From Cupriavidus sp. YR651 (GTDB lineage: Bacteria > Pseudomonadota > Gammaproteobacteria > Burkholderiales > Burkholderiaceae), in NCBI RefSeq assembly GCF_900101625.1, contig NZ_FMYZ01000008.1, positions 186,001 through 250,000 on the forward strand: a DNA stretch of 64,000 nt, in the 5' to 3' direction. Position numbers and translations under genes: made by a program. The notes under the pieces were generated by a model. That model ran no database searches. It had not been told where the DNA came from and worked only from the letters and a program-made list of their open reading frames with translations. Positions 41,299-50,521 of the stretch are shown piece after piece (the stretch's first letter is position 1; every line of letters begins with the position of its first letter).

Positions 41299-43044
41299 TC
41301 ACACCGCGCGGCTTCCCTGCATTGCGCGTGCGATCGCCGTGCCGTTCAACGTCTTTTCCTGAATCACCTGGGACAGGCGGGCAAATGCCGCCGTCGCACT
41401 GTCCATGCTGGTAGCCAGCAGTTCCGTCATGGACTTGAGCATTTCCTCGAGAATTTGCAGGTCCTTCATTCCGAGGTTCATCGACGCCAGTAGCTTCGCC
41501 GCCCGTAGCTGCATCGTCCCCGCGCCGATGTCCAGGGCGCCGGTCGCTGTGGTGCTAGCAAGGTTCATCCATGCGGCGGCCTGGATCGTGCGTGCCCCGC
41601 GAATCTGCGTGCTGACGGTATCGGTTGCCAACCCCAGACGTTTGCTCGCCGCGTCGAAGAGGCGCAGCGTGGTGCCAGAGAGGCTTTGGGCAGCGCCCGA
41701 GACGGCGCGCTTCACGGCCTCCGGAATGAGGCGGCCAATCGTGCGTTGTATGCCCCGGGCCAGCGCCGATCCAATCCGGCTTGCCAGCCGTGCGGCGGCG
41801 CTGCCGACCACGCCCCCCAGGCCCGCGACCATGGCCACGACTACCGCCCCGGCCATCGCGATGGAGACGGCGATCATCGACACCATCCTCGCGACTTCCG
41901 CGCTGACACCGAATCCCTTGAGAATGTCCGCGACCCTGTCCATCAGAAACTGCAGGATCGGTTGAATCACCGCCATGATTGGCTTGAGCGCTTCCTCAAG
42001 GAATGATTTGCCCGTCACGGCTTGTGTCACGGTGTCCGCGAGCATGAGGGCCACACCGATCCCCGCAATGGCCAGGCTCGCGCCGCCGGTGAAGATGGCG
42101 CCGACGAAGGCGACAGCGGTGACCACCGCGCCCAGGATCTTGCCGACGCAGCCCATCGCCTTGTTCATCGCTTCGGACTTTGCGAGGTCCTTGTCGTACT
42201 TTTCCGCATCCTGCCTGAGCTTGGCAATGCGCACCTCTTCCTGCACGCGCAGCAGCTCGCTCTGCGTTTCGGCGCGTACCTCACCGCTTTGCAGCAGCAG
42301 TTCGCCAAGCGCACTCATCAATGCCAGGATTCGCGCCAGATTGCTCTTGTCTTCCTCGATCACCGTCTTCTGCAGGTCCACGCCAATGCGTACGGCCTCC
42401 TCGAACAGCGCATCCACTTGCTTCTGTGCGTCGACGTTGGCCGCCTCCGCGTCCCTGGCCGCCTGAAGCAGTTCGCCCAAGGCAACCTCTTGCATGGCCA
42501 GCGTGCGTTTCAGTGCATCGATCTCGAGAAGCAACTGGTCATGCCCGGCGCTGCCGGGTGTCGTGGAAGCCAGGGCGGATTGCAGTTCGGCCAGTCTGGC
42601 TTTCAGTGTGGCGACGCTCGTCGCCAGGCCAAGGGCATCGGGCAGGATCGCCGCCAGCGCAGCCAGTGCCACGCCCTGGCCATGCACGGCGGCTTCGTAC
42701 TGCGCAGCGAGCTTCGCATTGGCTGCCACGATTTCCTGGCGGACCTTGCCCGCGGTCTCGGCATTCAATGCCAGCTTGTCGAGCGTCGACTGCTCGACAA
42801 GCTCCACCACGCGCGATAGCAGCAGCACGGCGTCGCGAAACGGAATCGACGGTGGCGCCAGCCGTCCGTCGCTGCCGGCGGCGGCGGTCTTCTGCTTTGC
42901 CAGCCGCCGCTCGACTTCCGTGGCCGCTACGACAAAGTCAGCGCCAAGGCGCTGGAAATCCGGGGTAATGTTGAGTCGCGGCGCTTCGGCTGCCTGATGG
43001 GCTTTGCCAGGATAACCGCCATGGTTCGTCGCATCGATTTTCAT
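41299..43044 (-). CDS. sipB: T3SS major translocator SctE (SipB/IpaB)
   Basis: A 581-residue protein (SipB is 593). The N-terminal coiled-coil region (including EIDALKRTLAMQEVALGELL) precedes two hydrophobic insertion segments. The first is ILGAVVTAVAFVGAIFTGG and the second MVSMIAVSIAMAGAVVVAMV, separated by an amphipathic stretch, as in IpaB. AGGA lies upstream of ATG 43044. SicA, encoded just upstream, is its chaperone. Confidence 0.95.
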   Translation of the reverse strand: MKIDATNHGGYPGKAHQAAEAPRLNITPDFQRLGADFVVAATEVERRLAKQKTAAAGSDGRLAPPSIPFRDAVLLLSRVVELVEQSTLDKLALNAETAGKVRQEIVAANAKLAAQYEAAVHGQGVALAALAAILPDALGLATSVATLKARLAELQSALASTTPGSAGHDQLLLEIDALKRTLAMQEVALGELLQAARDAEAANVDAQKQVDALFEEAVRIGVDLQKTVIEEDKSNLARILALMSALGELLLQSGEVRAETQSELLRVQEEVRIAKLRQDAEKYDKDLAKSEAMNKAMGCVGKILGAVVTAVAFVGAIFTGGASLAIAGIGVALMLADTVTQAVTGKSFLEEALKPIMAVIQPILQFLMDRVADILKGFGVSAEVARMVSMIAVSIAMAGAVVVAMVAGLGGVVGSAAARLASRIGSALARGIQRTIGRLIPEAVKRAVSGAAQSLSGTTLRLFDAASKRLGLATDTVSTQIRGARTIQAAAWMNLASTTATGALDIGAGTMQLRAAKLLASMNLGMKDLQILEEMLKSMTELLATSMDSATAAFARLSQVIQEKTLNGTAIARAMQGSRAV

Positions 43045-43065
43045 TTTGGTCCTGTCCGTTCGATA

Positions 43066-43530
43066 TCACGTACGGTTTGCCAGCGCATCCAGATGGGCCT
43101 GCGCCAGTGATCTCAATGAGGGTTCAGTCGATGACTTGATGACCTGCCTGAAACACATCCGCGCCCGGCCGACCTTTCCCATAGCCAGTTGACACTGGCC
43201 CGAGAAGAGCATCGCCCGATAGTCCCCCTTGCTTTGGGCGAAGGCCACCGCATAGATGTCCGCGGCTTTCTGGTAGGCCCCTTTCAGCTGATATACGGCA
43301 GCCAGGCCCATCAGGTACTCGACGCAATAGAAATCGTAGACACAAAGAAACCTGAAGAACTTCTCTGCCTCGTCCAGACGCCCTTCGTTGTAGAGGTCGT
43401 GGGCGATGCAGTAGACGGCCTCCATCTGCTCGCCGGAGATGCCATAGATCTCCTTGAGCGTGACGCCGTGATTGACTGACTCGATAATCGAATCCAGCTG
43501 CAAATCGCTGGCGTCAAACTGATGGCCCAT
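43066..43530 (-). CDS. sicA: Class II T3SS chaperone (SicA/IpgC)
   Basis: A 154-residue tetratricopeptide-repeat chaperone. It matches SicA strongly: YNEGRLDEAEKFFRFLCVYD, MGLAAVYQLKGAYQKAADIY and FSGQCQLAMGKVGRARMCF. It keeps SipB and SipC apart before secretion. In SPI-1, SicA also acts as a co-activator of the AraC protein InvF, and the presence of an InvF homologue here suggests the same switch. Confidence 0.96.
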   Translation of the reverse strand: MGHQFDASDLQLDSIIESVNHGVTLKEIYGISGEQMEAVYCIAHDLYNEGRLDEAEKFFRFLCVYDFYCVEYLMGLAAVYQLKGAYQKAADIYAVAFAQSKGDYRAMLFSGQCQLAMGKVGRARMCFRQVIKSSTEPSLRSLAQAHLDALANRT

Positions 43531-43651
43531 GTGTCGCTCCGATCAAGTCACCGACTGTGATGCCATTGTGGGTGGGAGTCTTCCGGCTCACCTTAAGAAA
43601 GCGAGCAGACTGTGATGCGCTGATGCGCTGATGCCGTGGTTTGCTCTAGCG

Positions 43652-44773
43652 CTACGATTCCGGCGGCGCTTCGCGTGGTGCCTCGGCATCGCCTTCCGGC
43701 ATGGCATCGCCGCGGTCGCCCGCGCCATCTGGCGGACAGGCTGCGTTGCGTTCAACATCCTGGAGCCAGAGCAACAGCGCGACGATCGGTCGGATCTCGA
43801 TCATGCTGACCATCGCGTACCGGTCGTGCGACTGGTACATGCGCCGGGCGAGCGGAACGTCGACGATCACGGGAACACCGACCTGCTCCGCATACTTCCT
43901 GGCTGCGAGCGCCTTGAAGTCGGACGCCTTCACCGATACATACGGAATCGGCGAGACCTCCGGTTTGAAATAGATGCCAATGGCAACGTGCGTCGGGTTG
44001 ACGACGAGCATCCGCGAGTTTTCGATATCGTGCCGGTCCTGTGAGGAAAGCAGCTCCAGGTGCCACTCCCGCCGCTTGCTCTTGATATGCGGATCGCCCT
44101 CCATTTCCCTGAACTCGCGCTTGACCTCCTGCCTGTCCATGCGGAGGTCCTTGAGGTAGAAGTAAAGCTCCGCCAACGCGTCGAGCACGAGCACGACGAA
44201 GATGCAGGTGAAGCTCACCAGCACGAGGTCAATCACCATCGCCTTCCACGTGAGCACTATGCTGTGGAGATTGCCGTGGTACTGCGCAAAGAGCTGGGTC
44301 CGGTTGCGCAACCAGACGATCCAGAGCGATACACCAAACGTGCACAGGTAGAGCAGGGTCTTGACCACGTCCTTTGCCGACCGCAGGCTGAAGATCTTCC
44401 TGAAGCCGCGCATCGGATTGATCGCTTCCAGGTCGATACGGACGGCCTTGGTGGCCAGCTGGAATCCGCTCTGCAGCAGTGACGGAATCGCGCTGCAGAC
44501 AATGGCGACCGCGACGATTGGCACCACCATCCAGAAGCCCTCTAGCACGACATTGCGCGCGTACTGTGCGGTGTTGTGCTCGAATCCCGACCGCATCACA
44601 TTGACCAGCACCGCACCAATTCGCGAGAAGGCGTCCAGCGAGAGCACGGCGATGACGCCGCCGATCGTCAGGCACGTCACCACCAGGTCATGGGCCTTGA
44701 AGCTCTGGCCGCGCTCTCCGGCATCGCGCCGCTTCTTCGGGGTGGCCTTTTCGGTCTTGTTCTGCGCCGACAT
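43652..44773 (-). CDS. sctU: T3SS export-switch protein SctU (SpaS/YscU)
   Basis: A 373-residue FlhB-family protein with four N-terminal TM helices and a cytosolic domain. The self-cleaving NPTH motif is at residues 259-262, intact. The tail beyond ~345 is Pro/Ala/Glu-rich and slightly longer than SpaS. It sets substrate switching from rod/needle to translocators. It lies 121 bp upstream of sicA, so the sicA-sip genes may have their own promoter. Confidence 0.96.
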   Translation of the reverse strand: MSAQNKTEKATPKKRRDAGERGQSFKAHDLVVTCLTIGGVIAVLSLDAFSRIGAVLVNVMRSGFEHNTAQYARNVVLEGFWMVVPIVAVAIVCSAIPSLLQSGFQLATKAVRIDLEAINPMRGFRKIFSLRSAKDVVKTLLYLCTFGVSLWIVWLRNRTQLFAQYHGNLHSIVLTWKAMVIDLVLVSFTCIFVVLVLDALAELYFYLKDLRMDRQEVKREFREMEGDPHIKSKRREWHLELLSSQDRHDIENSRMLVVNPTHVAIGIYFKPEVSPIPYVSVKASDFKALAARKYAEQVGVPVIVDVPLARRMYQSHDRYAMVSMIEIRPIVALLLWLQDVERNAACPPDGAGDRGDAMPEGDAEAPREAPPES

Positions 44774-44775
44774 GA

Positions 44776-45534
44776 TCAGGGCGCCGAAAAGAACAAGGGC
44801 ATGCGTTCCACCACGCCAGTGAGCGCCATGATGCGATCGGGAAAGAGGGGGCGGAAGTACACGAGCAGTATCAGCACAACCACCAGGCTCTTGACGGTCA
44901 GCGAGATCGCGAACGCGTTGAGCTGCGGCGCGAACCGCGACAGCAACCCCAGCGAGAACTCAACGATCATCAGCATCACGCCGACTGGGCTCGACACGAT
45001 CAAGGCCTTGACCACCACTTCGTCAAGCAGCGCGACCGCGGGCGCCATCTCGAACACGCACGGGCCGAGCGGGTCGCACAGGTGATAGCTCGATTCGATG
45101 GCGCGCGACATCAGCAGCATGCCGCCACCCTGCAGGTAGATGGCGGCGGCAAAGAGGTTGAAGAAGCTGGCCAGTTCCGACGTTTCGATCCCGTTCACCG
45201 GATCGATGGTGCTGCTCAGCGTGGCCGCGCGCTGGTTGTCGATGTAGTTGCCCGCCGCATGAAAGACCCAGAACGGCCATGCCAGCAGCGCGCCCAGCAG
45301 CATTCCGATGACAATCTCCCGCAAGATCGCCACCACGTACTCCATGGTGTCGAGCGCCAGCACCAGCTCGGAGGGCGCGGGCCAGAACCCCGTGGCGACG
45401 ATGACGATGACGGCATTCCGGCCGGCGCCAGTCAGCACACTGCCGTTGAGGAACGGAAGCATGAAGAAGATCGGCGCGATCCGCGCGAACCCCAGCGCCG
45501 CGCCGAGCATCCACGTGTGAACATCGAAAATCAT
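44776..45534 (-). CDS. sctT: T3SS export apparatus protein SctT (SpaR)
   Basis: A 252-residue FliR-family membrane protein. ARIAPIFFMLPFLNGSVLTG is the family N-terminus, and several further helices follow. Length is close to SpaR (263). The stop is 2 bp before the sctU start. It is part of the SctR5S4T1 gate at the base of the needle. Confidence 0.95.
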   Translation of the reverse strand: MIFDVHTWMLGAALGFARIAPIFFMLPFLNGSVLTGAGRNAVIVIVATGFWPAPSELVLALDTMEYVVAILREIVIGMLLGALLAWPFWVFHAAGNYIDNQRAATLSSTIDPVNGIETSELASFFNLFAAAIYLQGGGMLLMSRAIESSYHLCDPLGPCVFEMAPAVALLDEVVVKALIVSSPVGVMLMIVEFSLGLLSRFAPQLNAFAISLTVKSLVVVLILLVYFRPLFPDRIMALTGVVERMPLFFSAP

Positions 45535-45549
45535 GGTGCAGCGTGCCGG

Positions 45550-45804
45550 CTACCGTAGTGCCAGTGCGAACACTTCGCGGCTGAACTCCATCAGCACTTC
45601 CGCACTCCACCCCGACAGCAGCAGCATGCACAGGCCCACGGCCAGCAGCTTGATGCCGAACGGCAAGGTCTGCTCCTGCAACTGCGTGACGGTCTGCACC
45701 AGACCGACCACAAGACCCACGATGGTTGCCACGGTCACCGGCCATAGCACGAGCAGCAGCGTCACATACAGCGTCTTGTTCCCGGCGTACGAAATGCTTT
45801 CCAT
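45550..45804 (-). CDS. sctS: T3SS export apparatus protein SctS (SpaQ)
   Basis: An 84-residue FliQ-family protein with two TM helices around the conserved VGLVQTVTQLQEQTLPFGIK loop. Size and position are as in SPI-1. It lies between sctR and sctT with minimal spacing. Confidence 0.96.
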   Translation of the reverse strand: MESISYAGNKTLYVTLLLVLWPVTVATIVGLVVGLVQTVTQLQEQTLPFGIKLLAVGLCMLLLSGWSAEVLMEFSREVFALALR

Positions 45805-45806
45805 GC

Positions 45807-46469
45807 TCAGGTACCCAGGTCGACGTATTGCAGGATCATGCCCTTGCCCAGCAGCGTCCAGCCGTCGAGCGCGACAAACAGGATGAGCTTGATCGGCACC
45901 GAGATGATGATCGGACTCATCATCATCATGCCCAGTGCGAGCAGGATGCTGGAGATCACCAGGTCCACCACCACGAACGGCAGGTAGATGTAGAAGCCGA
46001 TCTCGAAGGCACTCTTGATCTCGCTGAGCGCATAGGCAGGCATCAGCGCCACGATGGACGGCTGCGCCTCTGCCGAAGGCGCCTCGTCGTGCTTCAGCGC
46101 AATGCGATCCCGTTGCAGCGTGTCGAAAAAGGCCGCGAGTTCCGGATCGGAGTATTTCTGCAGATAGTCGCGGTAGGCGCCGAGTCCGCTCTCGACGAAT
46201 GCCGACACCGATTCCTGGCGCGCGAAGTTGACGGGGTTCTCGGCGTGGTAGTCGTACGCCGGCTTGGCCACCGGCATCATGACAAACACCGCCATGAACA
46301 ATGCCACCGCATTCAGGACCATGTTCGAAGGCACCTGCTGCAGGCCCAGTGCGTTGCGCACGATGACAAACACGATGGAGAACTTCAGGTAGCAGGTGCC
46401 GGCGGCCACCAGGAACGGCAGAAGGGACGCGAACGCAAGCAGCCCGACCAGCGAGATGTCGTTGCTCAT
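45807..46469 (-). CDS. sctR: T3SS export apparatus protein SctR (SpaP)
   Basis: A 220-residue FliP-family protein. It carries CYLKFSIVFVIVRNALGLQQ and VPSNMVLNAVALFMAVFVM near the N-terminus and MMMMSPIIISVPIKLILFVA near the C-terminus, with a large periplasmic loop between. It is coupled to sctQ by a 4-bp overlap. Confidence 0.97.
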   Translation of the reverse strand: MSNDISLVGLLAFASLLPFLVAAGTCYLKFSIVFVIVRNALGLQQVPSNMVLNAVALFMAVFVMMPVAKPAYDYHAENPVNFARQESVSAFVESGLGAYRDYLQKYSDPELAAFFDTLQRDRIALKHDEAPSAEAQPSIVALMPAYALSEIKSAFEIGFYIYLPFVVVDLVISSILLALGMMMMSPIIISVPIKLILFVALDGWTLLGKGMILQYVDLGT

Positions 46470-46801
46470 CTGCCCGGCTCTCCGCCTATCCGGTGGATCT
46501 CCACGCCCAGGTTGCCGTCGATCTCCACCAGCTCTCCTGTTCCGATGACGACACCGTTCACGACCAGCGCAACGTTCCTTTCGGCAGCGGGGTCGAGCGG
46601 CAGATAGGCACCGCGGTGCAGTCCATCGAGCTCGCCAATGGTCATCTGGCGTCGCTGGAGAATGAACTGGAGCTCCACGGGGACGAGGGTGATGTCGATG
46701 GGCTTGCCGTCAGCGCTATCGGCGCCCGTGACGCCATCGATGCCGCCGGGTGCCGGGTCGGTGATCCGTTCCATGCCTTCAGTCGGTTCAAGCTCTTGCA
46801 T
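46466..46801 (-). CDS. Predicted internal-start product SctQ-short (SPOA domain)
   Basis: In-frame ATG 46801 (Met212 of SctQ) is preceded by GAAGAAGGA with 9 bases spacing. That is a better ribosome site than many true starts in this operon. The product would be 111 residues and hold the whole SPOA domain. In Salmonella, SpaO-short (about 101 residues) arises the same way and assembles with full-length SpaO. This is a prediction from sequence. Confidence 0.5.
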   Translation of the reverse strand: MQELEPTEGMERITDPAPGGIDGVTGADSADGKPIDITLVPVELQFILQRRQMTIGELDGLHRGAYLPLDPAAERNVALVVNGVVIGTGELVEIDGNLGVEIHRIGGEPGR

Positions 46802-47434
46802 GATTGCGTGTCCTTCTTCGGTCAGTTTGTGGTACCCGATTCGCCGGCCTTGTAGCGCGATGTCGGCACAGGCCTCGCGGATCAGCACGATGTCGCCACA
46901 TCGGATCGTCCCAAGCAGCCCGCTGCGGAGAGCCGTTCGGCCGAGTCGGATGTCGGCAAGGAGCGGCACCGTGGCTGCGATGCCTGATGCCTGCGTCGGC
47001 CGCGCGGAGGCGGTAGGGAATGTGGCAAGCCAGAGCCGCCCGCTATCCAGCCGCACCGACCAGTAGGTGCCATCGATCCGATCCGCCGGACCACATGGCT
47101 GAGCGACAAGGTCGACATAGTCGAGTTCGGCCATTTCCCCGGGGATCGCGAGCGGATGGTCCATGCCGTTCAGCAGGCGCACGATGTCAGTCATCGGCGG
47201 CGCGCCTCTGCCCGCAAGGGCGCCAAGCTCTGGCGCGATATAGGACAGCCACTCGTCAAGCTCGACATAGCCGCTCCATGACACGTCGCGCTGTGCCGCA
47301 GTCACCTTGGCCAGCCTGGCACCCTCGGGCAGCCCCAGCCGGGCAGGATCAAGGCACCGCTCGCGCCATCGCCCGATCAGGCAAGATGCATTCAACGCAG
47401 CGCGAGAAGTCTTTCGGATGGCACGCCAGCCCAT
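46466..47434 (-). CDS. sctQ: T3SS sorting-platform protein SctQ (SpaO)
   Basis: A 322-residue protein (SpaO is 303) with a C-terminal SPOA domain. That domain includes VELQFILQRRQMTIGELDGL and VVNGVVIGTGELVEIDGNLG. The start ATG shares a base with the sctP stop (TGATG). It forms the cytoplasmic pods that sort substrates. An internal start with a good ribosome site at 46801 probably yields a separate C-terminal product, as known for SpaO. Confidence 0.92.
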   Translation of the reverse strand: MGWRAIRKTSRAALNASCLIGRWRERCLDPARLGLPEGARLAKVTAAQRDVSWSGYVELDEWLSYIAPELGALAGRGAPPMTDIVRLLNGMDHPLAIPGEMAELDYVDLVAQPCGPADRIDGTYWSVRLDSGRLWLATFPTASARPTQASGIAATVPLLADIRLGRTALRSGLLGTIRCGDIVLIREACADIALQGRRIGYHKLTEEGHAIMQELEPTEGMERITDPAPGGIDGVTGADSADGKPIDITLVPVELQFILQRRQMTIGELDGLHRGAYLPLDPAAERNVALVVNGVVIGTGELVEIDGNLGVEIHRIGGEPGR

Positions 47435-48360
47435 CAGCCTTCTCCGTCTTCGTCAGGATGGCGGGCGCGAGAATCCTGTCGGCCGCGTCCCCCGTCGTCT
47501 TGCCGGTCAGGCGGCGTCCACGGCAAGCCATCGAATACGAAGGGTTGCAGCCGCTGCTCGACAAGGCTCGTTGAAGGATGCAGCTGGATGCGGTCCCCCG
47601 CCGGCACCAACCTGACCGAGTGTTCCGCGCCCCACGACGAGAACTTGTAGCGCAGCTCCCGGCCATCTGCGCTGCCGGACGCTTCGCGAAGGACGCGGTC
47701 GGCATCCGAGGTGAAGGAAGGACTCGGGTGGGAAGGCTGCCCCTGGCTCACGTCCCTTGCATCGAGCATCCTGGCCGGCATAGGGCGGCCAGCGAACTGG
47801 GCCCCGTCCGGGCCTGCGGATTCCGGCGAGCCATCGCGAATCCCATCGCCAGCGACCCTTCCCGGATCGCCGTCCTTCCCCGCAACGGGGGCGGCGGGTT
47901 CCGCAGTGGGGACCGCCGCGCCAGCGCTGCCCGGATGGTGATGCATCGCGGCGGATAACGTGGGTGACAGCGATGCCATCCGCAATGCCGGCGCCGATAC
48001 ACCGGCGTGACGTTGCAAGCCTTGTCCGGAACGGATCTCTCCGGATTCGGCGAAAGGCGGAGCAACGTGGCCACGCCGCGACAGGTCTGCCGGCGCGCGT
48101 TGCCCTGTGCCGTCGCCACGGAGACGCTCGATGGCGGCCGTGCGCTGCGCCAGCATCATGCAGGAGAGTTCCGCCGTGCCGAGTTCGGACTCTTCCTGCC
48201 GGGCGTCCTCCGCCATCGCCTCGTTGACGATCCGTGCGAGTGCATCACGTTCCGCCGATGCCTCGGCGGCACTCGTGACGTCTTCGAGCTGACGGATGGC
48301 GACGTCAGCGATCCCACACGCGGTTGCGGCCATGCCGCCGTTTCCCTTCACCTGTTCCAC
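47434..48360 (-). CDS. sctP: T3SS needle-length regulator SctP (InvJ/SpaN)
   Basis: A 308-residue, low-complexity Ala/Pro/Gly/Asp-rich secreted protein in the invJ slot. A more ordered C-terminal part (ELRYKFSSWGAEHSVRLVPAG) fits the T3S4-type switch domain. The GTG 48360 start has GAGGAG upstream and overlaps sctO by 13 bases; ATG 48333 is an alternative. Sequence similarity in this family is weak, so position carries much of the weight. Confidence 0.8.
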   Translation of the reverse strand: MEQVKGNGGMAATACGIADVAIRQLEDVTSAAEASAERDALARIVNEAMAEDARQEESELGTAELSCMMLAQRTAAIERLRGDGTGQRAPADLSRRGHVAPPFAESGEIRSGQGLQRHAGVSAPALRMASLSPTLSAAMHHHPGSAGAAVPTAEPAAPVAGKDGDPGRVAGDGIRDGSPESAGPDGAQFAGRPMPARMLDARDVSQGQPSHPSPSFTSDADRVLREASGSADGRELRYKFSSWGAEHSVRLVPAGDRIQLHPSTSLVEQRLQPFVFDGLPWTPPDRQDDGGRGRQDSRARHPDEDGEG

Positions 48361-48803
48361 GCCACGCGCTCCTCGATGTCAGCCTCGTCCCTGTTCATGC
48401 GAGCGATGTGCTGCCAGCGGAGGATGGACAGCTTGCGGTCGCTGTAGCGATCGTGCTTGCGACCCAGCATGTCGATCCTCGCCTGCATGGCCCGCGTCTC
48501 GGCGGCGCACGCCCGCAGCTTCTCCTCGGATTCGCCGATTTCCACGCGCAGCGCCTGCGTCCTGTGCACGGCCATTGCTCGCCTTCGCAACCAGCCGAAT
48601 AGCGCGGAGCGGTCGACGGTATTGCCGTCGAGCACCGTGACCCGCTCCATTTGTGCGAGCAGGTCTCGCTCGCTCGCCAGTTGCGCATGCCGTGCATGCA
48701 GTTCGCGGCTCTGCCGCTCCAGACGCCATCGGCGGCGTTCGTTCGCCACGATCCGCATCTCGCATAGCCGCAGCCCGGCGTCGACACTAGCGGGCGATCT
48801 CAT
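48348..48803 (-). CDS. sctO: T3SS stalk protein SctO (InvI/SpaM)
   Basis: A 151-residue protein that is nearly all coiled-coil and Arg/Glu-rich (LERQSRELHARHAQLASERD; RKLSILRWQHIARM). Size and place match InvI (147). As FliJ does, it is expected to sit as a central stalk in the SctN hexamer. It overlaps sctN by 17 bp with AGGGGG upstream of ATG 48803. Confidence 0.85.
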   Translation of the reverse strand: MRSPASVDAGLRLCEMRIVANERRRWRLERQSRELHARHAQLASERDLLAQMERVTVLDGNTVDRSALFGWLRRRAMAVHRTQALRVEIGESEEKLRACAAETRAMQARIDMLGRKHDRYSDRKLSILRWQHIARMNRDEADIEERVAWNR

Positions 48804-50085
48804 GAAGCCCCCTCAGCATCGTTTCGTCGGCGCAATACTCGGCATTGGCCTGCTGCAACCACTTGTCGATCAGCGGCTTGCACTGCAACAGCCGGTCGTC
48901 TTCCGGGCGCTCGCCAGGGCGGAATTCGCCAAGGTCCGTCAGCATCTGCAGTTCATCGAGCCGATCCAGCTTTCGACGGACCGAAGCCGCCGCCTGCAGA
49001 TGGGTCGCATCGCAGACGGCCGATGCGGTGCGGCTGAGGCTCCGGCGCACATCGATCGCTGGGTAGTGGTGTCGCGCGGCAAGCTGCCGGCTGAGATGAA
49101 TATGGCCGTCGAGGATGGAACGGATTTCTTCCGCCATCGGATCGGCCTCATTGGCACTTTCCAGCAGCACGCTGTAGAAGGCCGTGATGCTGCCGCCTTG
49201 CCGCAAGGCCCCCGGCCGCTCCAGCAGCCTGGGCAACGCCTCGAACACCGATGCGGGGTATCCGCGACGCGCCGGCGGCTCTCCTGCCGCGAGCGATACG
49301 TCACGAAGCGCGCGAACATACCGGGTCAGCGAGTCCTGCAGGAGCAGCACGTGAAGACCCGCCTCGCGAAAATACTCGGCGACGGTGGTGGCCAGCAGCG
49401 CCGCGTTGCATCGATCCAGCGACGGCGCGTCCGATGTGGCGTAGATCACCACGGTGCGCGCACGGTTCGGTGATCGGCCGATGTGCTCGACGATCTCGGT
49501 GACCTCGCGTCCGCGCTCGCCAATCAGGCCGACGACGTACACATCGGCCGACGAGTGGTCGATCAACATCTGCATCAACGTCGTCTTGCCGGTGCCGGCT
49601 TCCGCGAACACGCCGATCCGCTGTCCGACGCCGCAAGCCGTCATGCCGTCGATGGCACGAAGCCCCGTGAGAAAGCGATCCTTGATTGGCGCGCGTGCCA
49701 TGAAATCGGGGGGGCGCGCTTCCAGCTCCCGCACCTGGCAGGCGCGCCCGGAGTATCGAATGGCCGCCATCCGCGACATGCAGTGTCCGGACGCGTCGAA
49801 CACGCCGCCCAGCATGGCATCGTCGATGTCCACGCGCAGCATGCCGCCCGTTGGCATCACCAGCGAGTTCCTGGAGAGACCCGTCGGACTGCCCTGGAGA
49901 CTCAGCACCGCCATGCCATCCCGAAAGCCGATCACCTGAGCCTTTGCCACCACGGGTTCGCGCATCCAATGCGCGCGAACATCGCAGATTTCGCCGACAA
50001 AGACGTCGTCGAGATCGGCCTCGATGATGGGGCCGGAAAGACGGCTGGGCCGCGCGTACCTGGCGACCAGACCCCTTCGTGTCAT
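48787..50085 (-). CDS. sctN: T3SS ATPase SctN (InvC/SpaL)
   Basis: A 432-residue F1-beta-like ATPase (InvC is 431). Walker A is FAEAGTGKTTLM; Walker B region is HVLLLQDSLTRYVRALRDV. The T3SS/flagellar signature RRGYPASVFEALPRLLERPG is intact, as is VGLIGERGREVTE. It unfolds substrates and detaches chaperones. It is coupled to invB by a 4-bp overlap. Confidence 0.97.
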   Translation of the reverse strand: MTRRGLVARYARPSRLSGPIIEADLDDVFVGEICDVRAHWMREPVVAKAQVIGFRDGMAVLSLQGSPTGLSRNSLVMPTGGMLRVDIDDAMLGGVFDASGHCMSRMAAIRYSGRACQVRELEARPPDFMARAPIKDRFLTGLRAIDGMTACGVGQRIGVFAEAGTGKTTLMQMLIDHSSADVYVVGLIGERGREVTEIVEHIGRSPNRARTVVIYATSDAPSLDRCNAALLATTVAEYFREAGLHVLLLQDSLTRYVRALRDVSLAAGEPPARRGYPASVFEALPRLLERPGALRQGGSITAFYSVLLESANEADPMAEEIRSILDGHIHLSRQLAARHHYPAIDVRRSLSRTASAVCDATHLQAAASVRRKLDRLDELQMLTDLGEFRPGERPEDDRLLQCKPLIDKWLQQANAEYCADETMLRGLHEIAR

Positions 50086-50489
50086 TGCTTCACGATCTCC
50101 GAAAGCGTCGCTACCCGTTCGTAGAATCCGTCGATGGCCCTGGCGAGCATTTCCGGTTCCCGGCTATAGGCGTCAGCGATGTCGGCGAATACCTGCAATT
50201 GCCCGTCCTGTTCACGCAGGACAAGCTGACCGTTGGCGGAAAAATCGGCGCACTTCATCACTTCCTCCAGCAGGCGGGCGCCGCGCAACGCGACGAGGTT
50301 CTGATGAAACTCGCAGATATCGCTCCAGATCACGGGAAGTCCGTTGTTCTGTCCCACAAGGATCGACGGCGTGTTCTCGAAGTCGATCTGGACGGTCACG
50401 TCTTCGTCGAGCGATTCCACCATCACGCTATCGCATCCGGCAGCCATCAACGCTTGCTTGACCATGTCGCCAATGTGACATTCATTCAT
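50082..50489 (-). CDS. invB: Class IB T3SS chaperone (InvB/Spa15)
   Basis: A 135-residue acidic protein. The match to InvB includes GCDSVMVESLDEDVTVQIDF, the LLEEVMKCADFSANGQLVL stretch and the end AIDGFYERVATLSEIVKQ. InvB serves several effectors, including SipA and SopE types, which suits the SipA-like gene here. It lies between sctV and sctN, as in SPI-1. Confidence 0.92.
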   Translation of the reverse strand: MNECHIGDMVKQALMAAGCDSVMVESLDEDVTVQIDFENTPSILVGQNNGLPVIWSDICEFHQNLVALRGARLLEEVMKCADFSANGQLVLREQDGQLQVFADIADAYSREPEMLARAIDGFYERVATLSEIVKQ

Positions 50490-50521
50490 GATTCATCCTT
50501 TGAAGAGATCCGGCGTTGAAC

